Assembly: GCF_013409305.1 (NCBI RefSeq)
Contig: NZ_JACBZJ010000001.1
Span: 1,054,001 to 1,118,000, forward strand
Source of the DNA: Cellulomonas soli
Lineage (GTDB): Bacteria > Actinomycetota > Actinomycetes > Actinomycetales > Cellulomonadaceae
Length of the DNA stretch: 64,000 nt
Direction: 5' to 3'
Part shown: positions 1-8,292 of the stretch, one piece after another
Layout of the letters: each line of letters begins with the position of its first letter
Numbering within the stretch: the first letter of the stretch is position 1
Translations under genes and position numbers: made by a program
Notes under the pieces: model-generated
What the model was told of the DNA's origin: nothing
Seen by the model: the letters and a program-made list of their open reading frames with translations, nothing else
Databases searched by the model: none

Positions 1-13
1 GTAGCGTCGCCGC

Positions 14-781
14 ATGGCCATCAGCGACACCGCACGACGCACGCACGACGAGATGTTCCCCGGGCACGTCTCGACCCTCGCGGTCACCGACCCCGAGCTC
101 GTCGAGGTCTTCGACAACGTCGCGTTCGACGAGGTTCTCGCCTACGCCCCGCTCGAGACGACGCTGCGCCTCAAGGTCCAGCTGGCCGCGCTCATCGCCT
201 GCCAGGCGCTCGCGGAGTACCGCGTCATGCTCGGCGCGGCGCTGACCGTCGGCGTGACCCCGGTCGAGGCGAAGGAGATCGTCTACCAGGCCGTGCCGTA
301 CGTGGGCATGGCCAAGGTCTTCGACTTCCTGCACGCCACCAACGAGGTGCTCACCGCCCGCGGCGTCGAGCTGCCGTTGCCCGGGCAGTCGACCACCACG
401 CCGGAGACCCGCCTGGAGGTCGGTCGCGCGGTGCAGTCGGATGTGATCGGCGCCGAGCGCATCGACGCCATGTACGCCGCCGCGACCCCGGACACGCTGC
501 ACCTGCAGAAGCTGCTCTCGGCGCACTGCTTCGGCGACCACGTCGCCCGCGGCGGCCTCGACATCCGCACCCGCGAGCTGCTCACCGTCTCGATGCTCGT
601 CTCCCTCGGCGGGGCCGACGCCCAGGTCCGCGGGCACGTCGCCGCCAACCTGCACGTCGGCAACGACCGCGCGACCTTGCTCGCGGTGCTCACCCACCTG
701 CTGCCGTTCATCGGCTACCCGCGCACCCTCAACGGGCTGCAGGCGATCAACGAGGTCGCGCCGGCCGCCGTCGGGGGATAG
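14..781 (+). CDS. Carboxymuconolactone decarboxylase (CMD) family protein
   Basis: The 255-aa protein has two tandem alpha-helical CMD/AhpD-like repeats, roughly residues 25-110 and 155-245. The second repeat contains AHCFGDHVARGG and RELLTVSMLVSLGG, typical of this fold. Family members include gamma-carboxymuconolactone decarboxylases and AhpD-like peroxidase partners. The usual AhpD CxxC pair is absent, so a disulfide-reductase role is unlikely. The ATG lies only 13 nt from the window edge, so the upstream signal and operon context cannot be judged. The substrate is unknown. The family call is firm and the specific activity is not. Confidence 0.8.
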   Translation: MAISDTARRTHDEMFPGHVSTLAVTDPELVEVFDNVAFDEVLAYAPLETTLRLKVQLAALIACQALAEYRVMLGAALTVGVTPVEAKEIVYQAVPYVGMAKVFDFLHATNEVLTARGVELPLPGQSTTTPETRLEVGRAVQSDVIGAERIDAMYAAATPDTLHLQKLLSAHCFGDHVARGGLDIRTRELLTVSMLVSLGGADAQVRGHVAANLHVGNDRATLLAVLTHLLPFIGYPRTLNGLQAINEVAPAAVGG

Positions 782-800
782 CCGTGGGCGGCGCACGGCG

Positions 801-1973
801 TCACGCGACCTGCGGGTCCGGTCCCGCCACCGCGCGCACTGCGATCTCGTGCCTCATCGAGGGATAAGGGTCCACCGGTGGGGTCGAGGGCCCGACCTCT
901 CGGCGGACCTCCTCAAGGCCCGCCCCGGCAACGTAGTGGCGACCCTTGGTCTCACCGACCGGCCGCAGCAGCCCGGCATCGGCCAGGGCCTTGAAGTCGC
1001 GACTCGCGGTGCGCTCGTCGACACCGGTCTGCTCCACGTACGTCGGGCGCCGCAGTCGGAACCCGAGCAGCCCCGAGTACAGGGCGTCGATCGTCCTGTC
1101 CGGGAGCCCGCGCACCGCGACCAGCCGGTCGAGGACCTCATAGCTCCGCTGCGCGCGGCGCCACCGGTCACGGACCGTCTGCGCCTGCATGTGATGGGCC
1201 CGCAGGTTGAAGCTCACCCAGAGGCTCGCGTCGCGCTCGGGATGCCACGCACCTCGCCCCGTGATCGCGAGCACGCGGTAGTAGTCGTCGGTGTTGGCTC
1301 CGAGCCACTCCTCGATGCTGGCGAACTCCGGCTCGGCGACGCCGCGGCGCGCGAGCACCAGGGTCTGCAGGGCGCGCGCCATCCGTCCGTTGCCGTCCCG
1401 GAACGGGTGGATCATCACGACGTTCAGGTGCGCCATGGCAGCATGCACGAGCGCGTCCTCACCGTCGTGCCTGTTCAGGTCGCTCACCAGTTCGGCCATC
1501 AGAGTCGGCACGCTGTCCGCCGCGGGGCCGGTGTAGACCACCTGCTCGGTGCGCTCGTCGTGCACGTAGATCTCACGCGACCTGTACTGCCCGGGGCTCT
1601 TGCCGAGGTCGTGCGCCAGCATCATGAAGTGCATGGACCGAAGCGCTGACGCGTCGAGCACGAAGTGCTCGTCGCGCGCCATGGCGAGCACGTAGCCGAG
1701 CGCCTGGCGGTAGCCGCGGATCTCGGCGAAGGTCCGCTGGTCTGCGCTCAGCGGCTCCTCGTCGTCGAGAGCGGCGTCGGCGTCGTCGAGCTCGACGTGG
1801 TAGCCCTCGATGCTGTTCGACCCTTGGATCGCACGCGCCAGTGCGGTGCGGCGCAACCTGCCCGTCCACCGCCGGGGTGCCCGCAGGTGCTCGGCGAGCT
1901 CGGCACGCATGCCGGATATCTCCTCGAGCACGCGGACGTCCTCGAGGCCGAGGTCGGGGAAGTCGTAGATCAT
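801..1973 (-). CDS. Fic family protein with internal inhibitory motif and C-terminal winged helix
   Basis: The 390-aa protein carries the Fic catalytic motif HPFRDGNGR at residues 189-197. An S-x-x-x-E-G inhibitory helix motif (SNSIEG) sits at residues 52-57, which marks a self-inhibited class II Fic enzyme with the alpha-inhibitory segment N-terminal to the Fic core. Fic enzymes usually transfer AMP from ATP onto hydroxyl side chains of target proteins. Residues about 300-370 look like a winged-helix DNA-binding domain (the segment TGVDERTASRDFKALADAG), so the protein may bind DNA or regulate itself. An inverted repeat lies just upstream. The target protein cannot be deduced. Confidence 0.9.
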   Translation of the reverse strand: MIYDFPDLGLEDVRVLEEISGMRAELAEHLRAPRRWTGRLRRTALARAIQGSNSIEGYHVELDDADAALDDEEPLSADQRTFAEIRGYRQALGYVLAMARDEHFVLDASALRSMHFMMLAHDLGKSPGQYRSREIYVHDERTEQVVYTGPAADSVPTLMAELVSDLNRHDGEDALVHAAMAHLNVVMIHPFRDGNGRMARALQTLVLARRGVAEPEFASIEEWLGANTDDYYRVLAITGRGAWHPERDASLWVSFNLRAHHMQAQTVRDRWRRAQRSYEVLDRLVAVRGLPDRTIDALYSGLLGFRLRRPTYVEQTGVDERTASRDFKALADAGLLRPVGETKGRHYVAGAGLEEVRREVGPSTPPVDPYPSMRHEIAVRAVAGPDPQVA

Positions 1974-1983
1974 GGCGCCGTCT

Positions 1984-2047
1984 CAATGTCTCTATCACGA
2001 GGCCATCCGCCCCGCGCCGACCGAGTGTCGCAAGAATAGAGACATTG
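1984..2047. promoter_or_regulatory. 12-bp inverted repeat upstream of the Fic gene
   Basis: CAATGTCTCTAT at 1984-1995 and its exact reverse complement ATAGAGACATTG at 2036-2047 are separated by 40 nt. They lie 11 nt upstream of the Fic ATG (minus strand), in the only AT-rich patch of this gap. Two perfect 12-mers at this spacing suggest a pair of operator half-sites, possibly for the winged helix of the Fic protein. A chance origin is unlikely. Function is inferred. Confidence 0.55.
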
Positions 2048-2077
2048 CACAAGACATGTCCTCGCCGCGAGCACCTG

Positions 2078-3508
2078 CTACGGCCAGGCCCGGAGCAGGT
2101 CGTCCGCCGTCCAGACCTGCGTGAGCCGATCGTCGTCGACGGCGCCGCCCGGGCATACCGCGACCAGCGGAGTCGAAGCACCGACGCCCGGGACGTGCGT
2201 AGCCTCCTGCGCGAGAGCACCGATCTCGGCGGCGGTGACCGGCTTGGCGGCGCGCCACTTGATGGTGCCGACGAAGGCGATCGACTCGGCAGGGCGGGCG
2301 TCCGCCGCCACCAGGTCGATCTCCGGCCGGTTGGTGCGCGGCCACCAGCCACCGATCTGCCTCGCGTGAGGCCACCGCTCGTCGGGCAGCAGGCGGGCGA
2401 GCGACTGGCGGACGACGGGCTCGACGGCACGGCCGCGCCAGGCGGCGTAGCCCGCCTCGAACCGCGCGGACGCGAGGTCGGGTCTCCCCCGGTCGATGTC
2501 GGGCAGTGCGGGCTCGACGACCGCGAGCCAGAACCGCAGCGCAGGGTCCGCCACGCGCCAGCGGCGGTCCTTCGCCGCGCGTCTCGTCGACAGCGGCTCG
2601 TCGGCCTCGACGACGCGCTTCTCGACGAGCAGGGCCAGTGACCGGTCCAGCGTGGTGGCCGAGATCGCACCGGTGAGCCGTTGGAGGATGCCGGTGTACG
2701 TGCGCTCACCCTTGCCGCCGATGGCCGCCAGCACGGCGCGTGCGTGGCTCGACTCCGGCAGCTCACCGTCCAGCACCCGGGTGCCGGAGACCACGAGTGC
2801 GCTGGTCGACCGCTCGAAGGAACGGCGGATGAACGCGGTCGGGGTCTGCCCGTCGGTCCACTCCTGCGCGACGAGCGGCTGGCCCCCGGTGATGAGGTGG
2901 GCGTCGAAGGCGGCCATCCCGCTCAGGCCGGTCATCCGGGCGACGTCCTGCGGCGACAGTGCGTACAGCACCATCTCGGTGGCTCGGCCGTGGAACGGCT
3001 GGTCGGGGCGGTTCAGGGACTCCATCATCCCGAGGTCGCTGCCGAGCAGGAGCAGGAGCACGGGCCGCTGGGACAGCTCGCGGTCCCACACCCGCTGGAG
3101 CTCGCCCGCCCCGCCGTCGAACCCCTCGAGGAGCCAGGGCAGCTCGTCGATGACCACGATCGCCGGGCCCTCGGTCGGCAGCGCCGCGGCCAGCAGGCGC
3201 AGGGCAGCCGTGAGCGACGCCGGCGTGTTGCCGTCGGCGACGGCGGCGCCCGACAGGGTGGACGTGGCGATCGCGTCGGCGAGCAGCGTCAGCTCGTCGG
3301 CCACCGGTGCTCGCCGAGCAGCCTGGAAGTAGACGCTGGGCAGCTGGGCCCGACGGATCAGCTCCGTGACGAGCCGGGACTTCCCCACGCGTCGTCTGCC
3401 GCGGAGGAGCACCGCCACCCCGGCGTCGGCCCGGCCCCCTCTGCGCACGACGTCCAGGTGCGCGTCCAGCTCGTCGAGCTCGACCTGCCGACCGATGAAG
3501 CCCGCCAT
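2078..3508 (-). CDS. AAA ATPase with DUF234-like C-terminal domain
   Basis: A 476-aa P-loop ATPase of the archaeal-type ATPase/DUF234 group. Walker A is RGRRRVGKSRLV near residues 38-48 and Walker B is IVVIDELPW near residue 120. A helical middle follows, then a C-terminal segment with RRWRVADPALRFWL and EIDLVAADAR...GTIKWR. That tail resembles a restriction-endonuclease fold, but the expected acidic residue before the lysine is Thr (G-T-I-K-W). I chose ATG 3508 over the in-frame GTG at 3514 because GGAGG sits six nt upstream of it. A paralogue lies at 25,012-26,457. The cellular role is unknown; relatives are often sporadic, defence- or mobility-associated genes. Confidence 0.75.
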   Translation of the reverse strand: MAGFIGRQVELDELDAHLDVVRRGGRADAGVAVLLRGRRRVGKSRLVTELIRRAQLPSVYFQAARRAPVADELTLLADAIATSTLSGAAVADGNTPASLTAALRLLAAALPTEGPAIVVIDELPWLLEGFDGGAGELQRVWDRELSQRPVLLLLLGSDLGMMESLNRPDQPFHGRATEMVLYALSPQDVARMTGLSGMAAFDAHLITGGQPLVAQEWTDGQTPTAFIRRSFERSTSALVVSGTRVLDGELPESSHARAVLAAIGGKGERTYTGILQRLTGAISATTLDRSLALLVEKRVVEADEPLSTRRAAKDRRWRVADPALRFWLAVVEPALPDIDRGRPDLASARFEAGYAAWRGRAVEPVVRQSLARLLPDERWPHARQIGGWWPRTNRPEIDLVAADARPAESIAFVGTIKWRAAKPVTAAEIGALAQEATHVPGVGASTPLVAVCPGGAVDDDRLTQVWTADDLLRAWP

Positions 3509-3526
3509 CTGCACCCTCCGTCGTCG

Positions 3527-3561
3527 AACCCCCGCGAGGAATACTATTCCTCACGGGGGTT
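3527..3561. promoter_or_regulatory. 35-bp near-perfect palindrome upstream of ATPase gene
   Basis: Two 17-bp arms flank a single central C. The left arm is AACCCCCGCGAGGAATA and the right arm is its reverse complement with one mismatch. It begins 18 nt upstream of the ATPase ATG (minus strand) and lies 50 nt from the end of the convergent-side isochorismatase gene. It has an AT core and lacks a run of T, so an operator or regulatory hairpin is more likely than a simple terminator. Confidence 0.55.
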
Positions 3562-3611
3562 CCGTGCATCGGCGACGGCGAAGGACGTGCACCGCCCTTG
3601 ATGCAGCCCGG

Positions 3612-4247
3612 TCAGTACCCCCGGGACGAGTCGGCCGTGACCGCCGCGCCGCGCAGCGTCGCGGCGTACTCGGCGACCGACATGGGCTTGGAGAACATCG
3701 GGTAGTCGTAGGTGATCGCGTTGTCGTGCTCGGCCTGGGACGTCGCGCCGACGGCGTCGGTGAGCGTGATGACCTCGAAGCCCTTCTCGTAGGCCGAGCG
3801 CATGGTCGACTCGACGCAGCAGTTGGTGAGGAAGCCCGCCAGGACCACGGTGCCGATGCCCTTGGACCGCAGGATGAAGTCGAGGTTGGTCGAGCCGAAC
3901 GCGTCGAGCCCGCGCTTGCCCTCGATGACGATGTCGCCCTCGACGGGCGCGACGTCCTCGACGATCTGCGCGCCCCACGTGCCCTTGACGAACGCGGTCG
4001 AGTCGACGACGCCCTTGAGGATCCCGTAGGGGTGCGCGGTGATCTCGTGGTAGCCGGCCTCGAAGCTGATCGGGCTGTGGATCACGGTCGCACCGGCGGC
4101 ACGAGTGGCCTCGAGCGCCGTGCGGGCGTTCGCCAGCATGCCGGTGCTCTCCATGGTCCCCTGCACGGCGGCGTGCAGGACGCCGCCCTCGCTGGTGAAG
4201 TCGTTCTGGAACTCGATCAGGACGAGTGCCGTGGTCTCCGGGTTCAT
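3612..4247 (-). CDS. Isochorismatase-family cysteine hydrolase
   Basis: The 211-aa protein shows the isochorismatase-fold triad. Asp is in LIEFQNDF near residue 13, Lys is in the GTWGAQI/EGKRGLDAF region, and the nucleophilic Cys is in GFLTNCCVESTMR. Family members hydrolyse isochorismate, nicotinamide, N-carbamoyl compounds or other amides. Nothing here fixes the substrate. ATG 4247 is preceded by AAGGGAG on the minus strand, so the longer upstream frame is not needed. It follows the large FAD/Fe-S oxidoreductase gene on the same strand after a gap of about 40 nt, so the two may be co-transcribed. Confidence 0.88.
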   Translation of the reverse strand: MNPETTALVLIEFQNDFTSEGGVLHAAVQGTMESTGMLANARTALEATRAAGATVIHSPISFEAGYHEITAHPYGILKGVVDSTAFVKGTWGAQIVEDVAPVEGDIVIEGKRGLDAFGSTNLDFILRSKGIGTVVLAGFLTNCCVESTMRSAYEKGFEVITLTDAVGATSQAEHDNAITYDYPMFSKPMSVAEYAATLRGAAVTADSSRGY

Positions 4248-4288
4248 CGCGTGCTCCCTTGCTGGATGTGACGGGACGGACGTGCGGG

Positions 4289-7150
4289 TCAGCGGGGATC
4301 GGGCGGTGCGCCGCCCAGGGCCTGCTCGGCGAGCAGCTCGACGACGTGCCGGTAGCTCCGGCCGGTGGCGCGGGTCATGCCCAGCTCGCATGTGCGGTTG
4401 CAGCTGGCGTGCGCCTGCGCGTCGATCCGGGCGACCTCGGCGGCCTCGCGCCGGGTGGCGGACGCCGTCAGCTCGGGGTGCAGCAGGCCACGGTCACCGG
4501 CGAACGCGCAGCAGCCCCAGTCGAGCGGCACGGTGACGGTCTCGGCGACCGCCTCGGCGACGGTCGCGAGTGCGGGGTCGAGGCCGAGCTGGGTGGACGA
4601 GCAGGTGGGGTGCAGCGTGAGCGAGTCGAGCCGCCGGTACGCCCCGGCCCGCTCCCCCAGGGCAGGCAGGACCCGTTCGGCCACGAACGTCACGACGTCG
4701 ACGACCTGCACGTCCAGCTCCGGGTCGTGCTCGACCAGGTGCCGGAACCCCTCGGTGCACGACGACGCGTCGCTGACCACCGGCAGCCGCCCGCCGTCGG
4801 TGGCCTGGCGCAGGACGGGCAGCACCTTCTCGCGCATGGCCGCGTAGCCCGCGGCGACGCCCTTGGAGGACCACGGCGTGCCGCAGCACAGCGCGTCGAT
4901 CCCCTCGGGGACCAGCAGCGTGAGCCCGGCGGCCGCGCAGAGGTCCTCGAACGCGACCTGCACCCCGGTGCCGCCGGACGCCGGGCCGAACATGACGTTG
5001 ACGCAGGCGGGCAGGTACACCGCGTCGGGTGCGGCCGTCGGTCGCGGACGTCGGCGCGGCGCGCCCCCGCGGGGCAGCTCGGCGGACCACAGCGGCACGG
5101 TGTCGGAGCCGAGCACGGCGCGCGCGGCGGCGTTGACCGCGGTGACCGCCGGCGTGAGCGGGCCGGGCACGGAGTCGACCACGGTCAGCGCGGTCCGGGC
5201 GAGCGCCGTGGTCGCGCCCCAGCCCTTCGCGGCGGTGGTCCAGGCGAGCGCGGCAGGTACCGGCAGGTTCTCGCGGCGCAGCGTCTTGACCAGCAGCCCG
5301 GTGTTGATGCCGACCGGGCAGGCCGTGCCGCACATGCCGTCGACCGCGCAGGTGTGCGTGCCGGGGTAGGTGAAGGCCGCCTCGAGCCGGTCGGCGGTGG
5401 CGGAGTCGCCCGCGAGCTCGGCGGTGCGGATGTCGCGGCGCAGCGCGATCCGCTGCCGCGGGGTGAGCGTGAGGTCGCGCGAGGGGCACACGGGCTCGCA
5501 GTAGCCGCACTCGACGCAGCGGTCGACCTCGGCCTGCACGGTCGGCGCGAGCTTGATGTGCCGCAGGTGCGCGTCGGGGTCGTCGTCGAGCAGGACGCCG
5601 GGGTTGAGCAGCCCACGCGGGTCGAACAGGTGCTTGACCTGCCGCATGACGTCGTAGAGCTCGTCGCCGTACTGACGCCGCACGAACGGCGCCATGACCC
5701 GACCGGTGCCGTGCTCGGCCTTGAGCGAGCCGCCGTGGCCGAGCACCAGGTCGACGAGGTCCTCGGTGAAGCCGCGGTACCGGGCCAGCTGCTCACCGGT
5801 CTCGAACCGGTCGGTGAGCATGAAGTGGATGTTGCCGTCCTTGGCGTGACCGAAGATCACCGCGTCGTCGTACCCGTAGGTCGCGAAGAGCGTGGTCAGC
5901 GTGGCGCACGTGTCGGCGAGCCGGTCCACGGGCACGACGACGTCCTCGAGCAGCGCGGTCGTCCCGCTGCGGCGGGCGCCGGCGACCGCGGTGTAGAGCC
6001 CCTTGCGCAGCTTCCACAGCTCGCCGCGCACGGTGGCGTCCGCGCTCAGGTGCACGGGGGCACGCAGCGCCAGCGCGTCCAGCGCCGGCCGGGCCGACCC
6101 GACGACCGCGTCGAGCTCCTCGTCGGTGGTCGCCTGGTACTCCAGGAGCAGGGCCGCCTGCTGCGTCACGCTCAGCGCACGGACCACCGCGGGCGACCCG
6201 GCCAGCTGCTGCCCGACGCGCAGGGACGTGGCGTCCATGAGCTCGAGGGTGGCGGCACCGGTCGCGACGAGCGCGGGCAGCGCCCGGTTGGCGGCGTACA
6301 GGTCGTCGAACACGAGCAGGGCCGAGGCGGTGCGCGCACGGACGGGCACGGTGCGGAAGGTGGCCGAGGCGACGAACGCGAGCGTGCCCTCGCTGCCCAC
6401 GAGCAGGTGCGCGAGGATCTGCGGCACGCTCGCGAAGTCGACCAGCGCGTTGAGGCCGTAGCCCATGGTGTTCTTCATCGCGAACTGCCGGGCGACTGTC
6501 GCGGTCGAGGCCGGGTCGTCCAGCACGCGTCGCCGCAGCGCGAGCAGGCCCGCGTGCAGGGCGGGTTCCAGGGCCTGGAGCCGCTCGTCCGCATCGGCCG
6601 CACCGGTGTCGACGACCGTGCCGGACGGCAGCACCGCGACCAGCGACTCCAGCGTCCGGTAGCTGTTCTCGACCGTGCCGCTGGCCATGCCCGAGGAGTT
6701 GTCGGCCACGACGCCCCCGACGGTGCACGCCGCCTCGCTCGCCGGGTCCGGCCCGAACCGCCGCCCGTACCGCGCCAGGCGCGCGTTGAGGTGCCGCACG
6801 GTCACCCCCGGCTGCACGCGGACCCGGGCACCCTCGTCGAGCACGTCCACGCGCGTGAAGTGCCGGCGCACGTCGGCCAGCACGCCCGATCCCCCGGCCT
6901 GGCCCGACAGGCTCGTGCCGCCCGACCGGAACGTCAGCGGCACCCCGGCGGCGGCCGTGGCCCGCAGCAGCCGGGCGACCTCGTCGGCGTCGCGGGGTGC
7001 GACCACGGCCGAGGGCACCAGCAGCACGTGCGAGGCGTCGTGCGCGAGCGCGCGCAGCGTGAGCTCGTCCGTGCGCACCTGGGCGCGGTCGGCGACGCAT
7101 CCGCCGAGCAGGTCGGCGAGCGTGTCCGGCGTCGTTGCCGTCGCGGTCAT
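4289..7150 (-). CDS. FAD-linked and Fe-S (GlcD-GlcF type) oxidoreductase
   Basis: A 953-aa fusion protein. The N-terminal half is a VAO-type FAD-binding domain (RSGGTSLSGQAGG and GGVVADNSSGM) with a C-terminal FAD-oxidase domain (GHAKDGNIHFM and KAEHGTGRVMAPF). It is followed by two 4Fe-4S clusters (CVECGYCEPVCP and CAVDGMCGTACP) and two CCG-type cysteine-rich domains (CCGTPWSSKG and DWGCCAFAGDRG). This layout is that of D-lactate or D-2-hydroxyacid dehydrogenases feeding electrons to the respiratory chain. ATG 7150 follows GAGGAG. It is divergent from a FadR-type regulator with an operator-like palindrome between them, so the regulator probably responds to the substrate, perhaps lactate or glycolate. 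Confidence 0.9.
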   Translation of the reverse strand: MTATATTPDTLADLLGGCVADRAQVRTDELTLRALAHDASHVLLVPSAVVAPRDADEVARLLRATAAAGVPLTFRSGGTSLSGQAGGSGVLADVRRHFTRVDVLDEGARVRVQPGVTVRHLNARLARYGRRFGPDPASEAACTVGGVVADNSSGMASGTVENSYRTLESLVAVLPSGTVVDTGAADADERLQALEPALHAGLLALRRRVLDDPASTATVARQFAMKNTMGYGLNALVDFASVPQILAHLLVGSEGTLAFVASATFRTVPVRARTASALLVFDDLYAANRALPALVATGAATLELMDATSLRVGQQLAGSPAVVRALSVTQQAALLLEYQATTDEELDAVVGSARPALDALALRAPVHLSADATVRGELWKLRKGLYTAVAGARRSGTTALLEDVVVPVDRLADTCATLTTLFATYGYDDAVIFGHAKDGNIHFMLTDRFETGEQLARYRGFTEDLVDLVLGHGGSLKAEHGTGRVMAPFVRRQYGDELYDVMRQVKHLFDPRGLLNPGVLLDDDPDAHLRHIKLAPTVQAEVDRCVECGYCEPVCPSRDLTLTPRQRIALRRDIRTAELAGDSATADRLEAAFTYPGTHTCAVDGMCGTACPVGINTGLLVKTLRRENLPVPAALAWTTAAKGWGATTALARTALTVVDSVPGPLTPAVTAVNAAARAVLGSDTVPLWSAELPRGGAPRRRPRPTAAPDAVYLPACVNVMFGPASGGTGVQVAFEDLCAAAGLTLLVPEGIDALCCGTPWSSKGVAAGYAAMREKVLPVLRQATDGGRLPVVSDASSCTEGFRHLVEHDPELDVQVVDVVTFVAERVLPALGERAGAYRRLDSLTLHPTCSSTQLGLDPALATVAEAVAETVTVPLDWGCCAFAGDRGLLHPELTASATRREAAEVARIDAQAHASCNRTCELGMTRATGRSYRHVVELLAEQALGGAPPDPR

Positions 7151-7177
7151 GGGTCTCCTCGTCGCGAGTAGTCCCGA

Positions 7178-7188
7178 TTGTCGGACAA
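7178..7188. promoter_or_regulatory. Putative GntR/FadR-type operator
   Basis: TTGTCGGACAA is a perfect 11-bp palindrome in the divergent gap between the FAD/Fe-S oxidoreductase and the GntR regulator. It fits the FadR-subfamily pattern T-n-G-T-n-n-n-A-C-n-A. A further ATTGTC half-site occurs on the minus strand around 7201-7206. The placement suggests the GntR protein represses both genes. This is inferred from sequence only. Confidence 0.6.
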
Positions 7189-7261
7189 GTAGACGCAAGT
7201 GACAATAGTCCTAGAGGATCGGACCCTCGCCGACGGCGACGAGATCCACGAGAGGACGGCG

Positions 7262-7981
7262 ATGGCGCGCGAGATCGTGGTGACCAGCCTGGTCGACGCC
7301 GTCGTCGACGACCTGCGCACGCTCGTCGTCACCGGCGACCTCGCCCCCGGGACTGCCCTGACCGAGGCGGACGTCGCGGCGCGCTACGACATCGCCCGCG
7401 CCAGCGCGCGCGCCGCGATCGAACGGCTCACCGCCGAGCACGTGCTCGTCCGGCGCAACCACAAGACCGCCCGCGTCGTCGACCTCGGCCCCGACGACGT
7501 GCGCGACATCTACCGCACCCGCACCTACCTCGAGTCCGAGGTGCTGCGCCGCCTGGCCCACGACCGGCTCGTCCCGCCGGCCGCCCGCGAGGCCAACGCC
7601 GAGATCGCCGCGCTGTGGGCCGACGGCTCCTACGCGGTCGTGGAGCCCGACATGCGGTTCCACACCAGCCTCATCGACGCCCTCGGCAGCACCCGCACCA
7701 GCGCGATCTACCACTCGCTCGCATTCGAGGTGAAGCTCTGCATGGCCCAGCTGCAGGGCCGCCAGCGGCTGAGCCCGCAGATCATCGTCGCCGAGCACGC
7801 CCGCCTGCTCGAGCTCATCGAGGCGGGTGACGGCGAGGGTGCTGCGCGCCTGCTCGACGAGCACCTGGCGCGGGCCCGCGAGCTGCTCGCGGCGAGCCTC
7901 GGCGGCGTCGCGGGTCCGGAGGCGTCGGTCCCGTCCTCGGCACTGCCCACCGCCCCGACGCCGGAGGCGGCGGCCCGCTGA
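7262..7981 (+). CDS. GntR-family transcriptional regulator (FadR/FCD subfamily)
   Basis: The protein is 239 aa from ATG 7262, which has AGAGGA at the right distance. An in-frame GTG at 7199 would add 21 residues. The N-terminal winged helix has the typical GDLAPGTALTEADVAARYDIARASARAAIERL (about residues 25-57). The C-terminal FCD effector domain carries the metal-ligand-like D-x-x-x-H pattern (DMRFHTSLID) and AEHARLLELIEAGD. It probably senses a small carboxylate and controls the adjacent oxidoreductase through the palindrome at 7178. The gene end overlaps one arm of a terminator hairpin. Confidence 0.92.
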   Translation: MAREIVVTSLVDAVVDDLRTLVVTGDLAPGTALTEADVAARYDIARASARAAIERLTAEHVLVRRNHKTARVVDLGPDDVRDIYRTRTYLESEVLRRLAHDRLVPPAAREANAEIAALWADGSYAVVEPDMRFHTSLIDALGSTRTSAIYHSLAFEVKLCMAQLQGRQRLSPQIIVAEHARLLELIEAGDGEGAARLLDEHLARARELLAASLGGVAGPEASVPSSALPTAPTPEAAAR

Positions 7982-8006
7982 CCTGCGGACCGCCGCCTCC
8001 GGCGTC
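7957..8006. terminator. Strong hairpin terminator between convergent genes
   Basis: A perfect 17-bp stem pairs 7957-7973 (GACGCCGGAGGCGGCGG) with 7990-8006 and has a 16-nt loop. The 5' arm is inside the last codons of the GntR gene. The minus-strand NfeD-like gene ends at 8047, so the hairpin may terminate transcription from both sides. Confidence 0.75.
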
Positions 8007-8046
8007 ACTGCTATGCACCCCACCGCTCACCGGCGGGTGGCCTCGC

Positions 8047-8274
8047 TCAGTCGCGCGGCGTCAGGTCGACCGGGGCAACCACGATCGTGCGCGGCGGGAA
8101 CAGCTCGACGACCCCCACCCGCGTCCCGGTGGGTACCGGCACCGTGCGATCCACGCCGTAGGCGCCGTACGTCGAGGTGCCGCCCGCGATCGCGACGCGC
8201 ACCTCGCCCATCCCCCCGACGGGGATCGTGGTCGTGACCAGTCCCGTCCGACCCACGGGCGTCTGCTCGCTCAT
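8047..8274 (-). CDS. Short NfeD-like OB-fold protein
   Basis: A 75-aa protein. Its second half (TVPVPTGTRVGVVELFPPRTIVVAPVD) looks like the beta-rich OB domain found at the C-terminus of NfeD proteins, without the membrane or protease parts. It begins 18 nt after the flotillin stop codon on the same strand. NfeD and flotillin genes commonly pair, and that supports this reading. Function is inferred from the pairing; homology over so short a length is tentative. Confidence 0.5.
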   Translation of the reverse strand: MSEQTPVGRTGLVTTTIPVGGMGEVRVAIAGGTSTYGAYGVDRTVPVPTGTRVGVVELFPPRTIVVAPVDLTPRD

Positions 8275-8292
8275 CCGACCGTCCCCGCTCCC

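Noticed and set aside
801..3508. Fic and ATPase genes as a toxin-antitoxin pair
   Set aside because: Fic carries its own inhibitory motif and there is a 104-nt gap with its own inverted repeat, so adjacency alone is not enough.
4226..7171. 981-aa plus-strand open frame
   Set aside because: It is the antisense shadow of the FAD/Fe-S oxidoreductase; Arg/Gly/His-rich and without motifs, while the minus strand has complete cofactor motifs.
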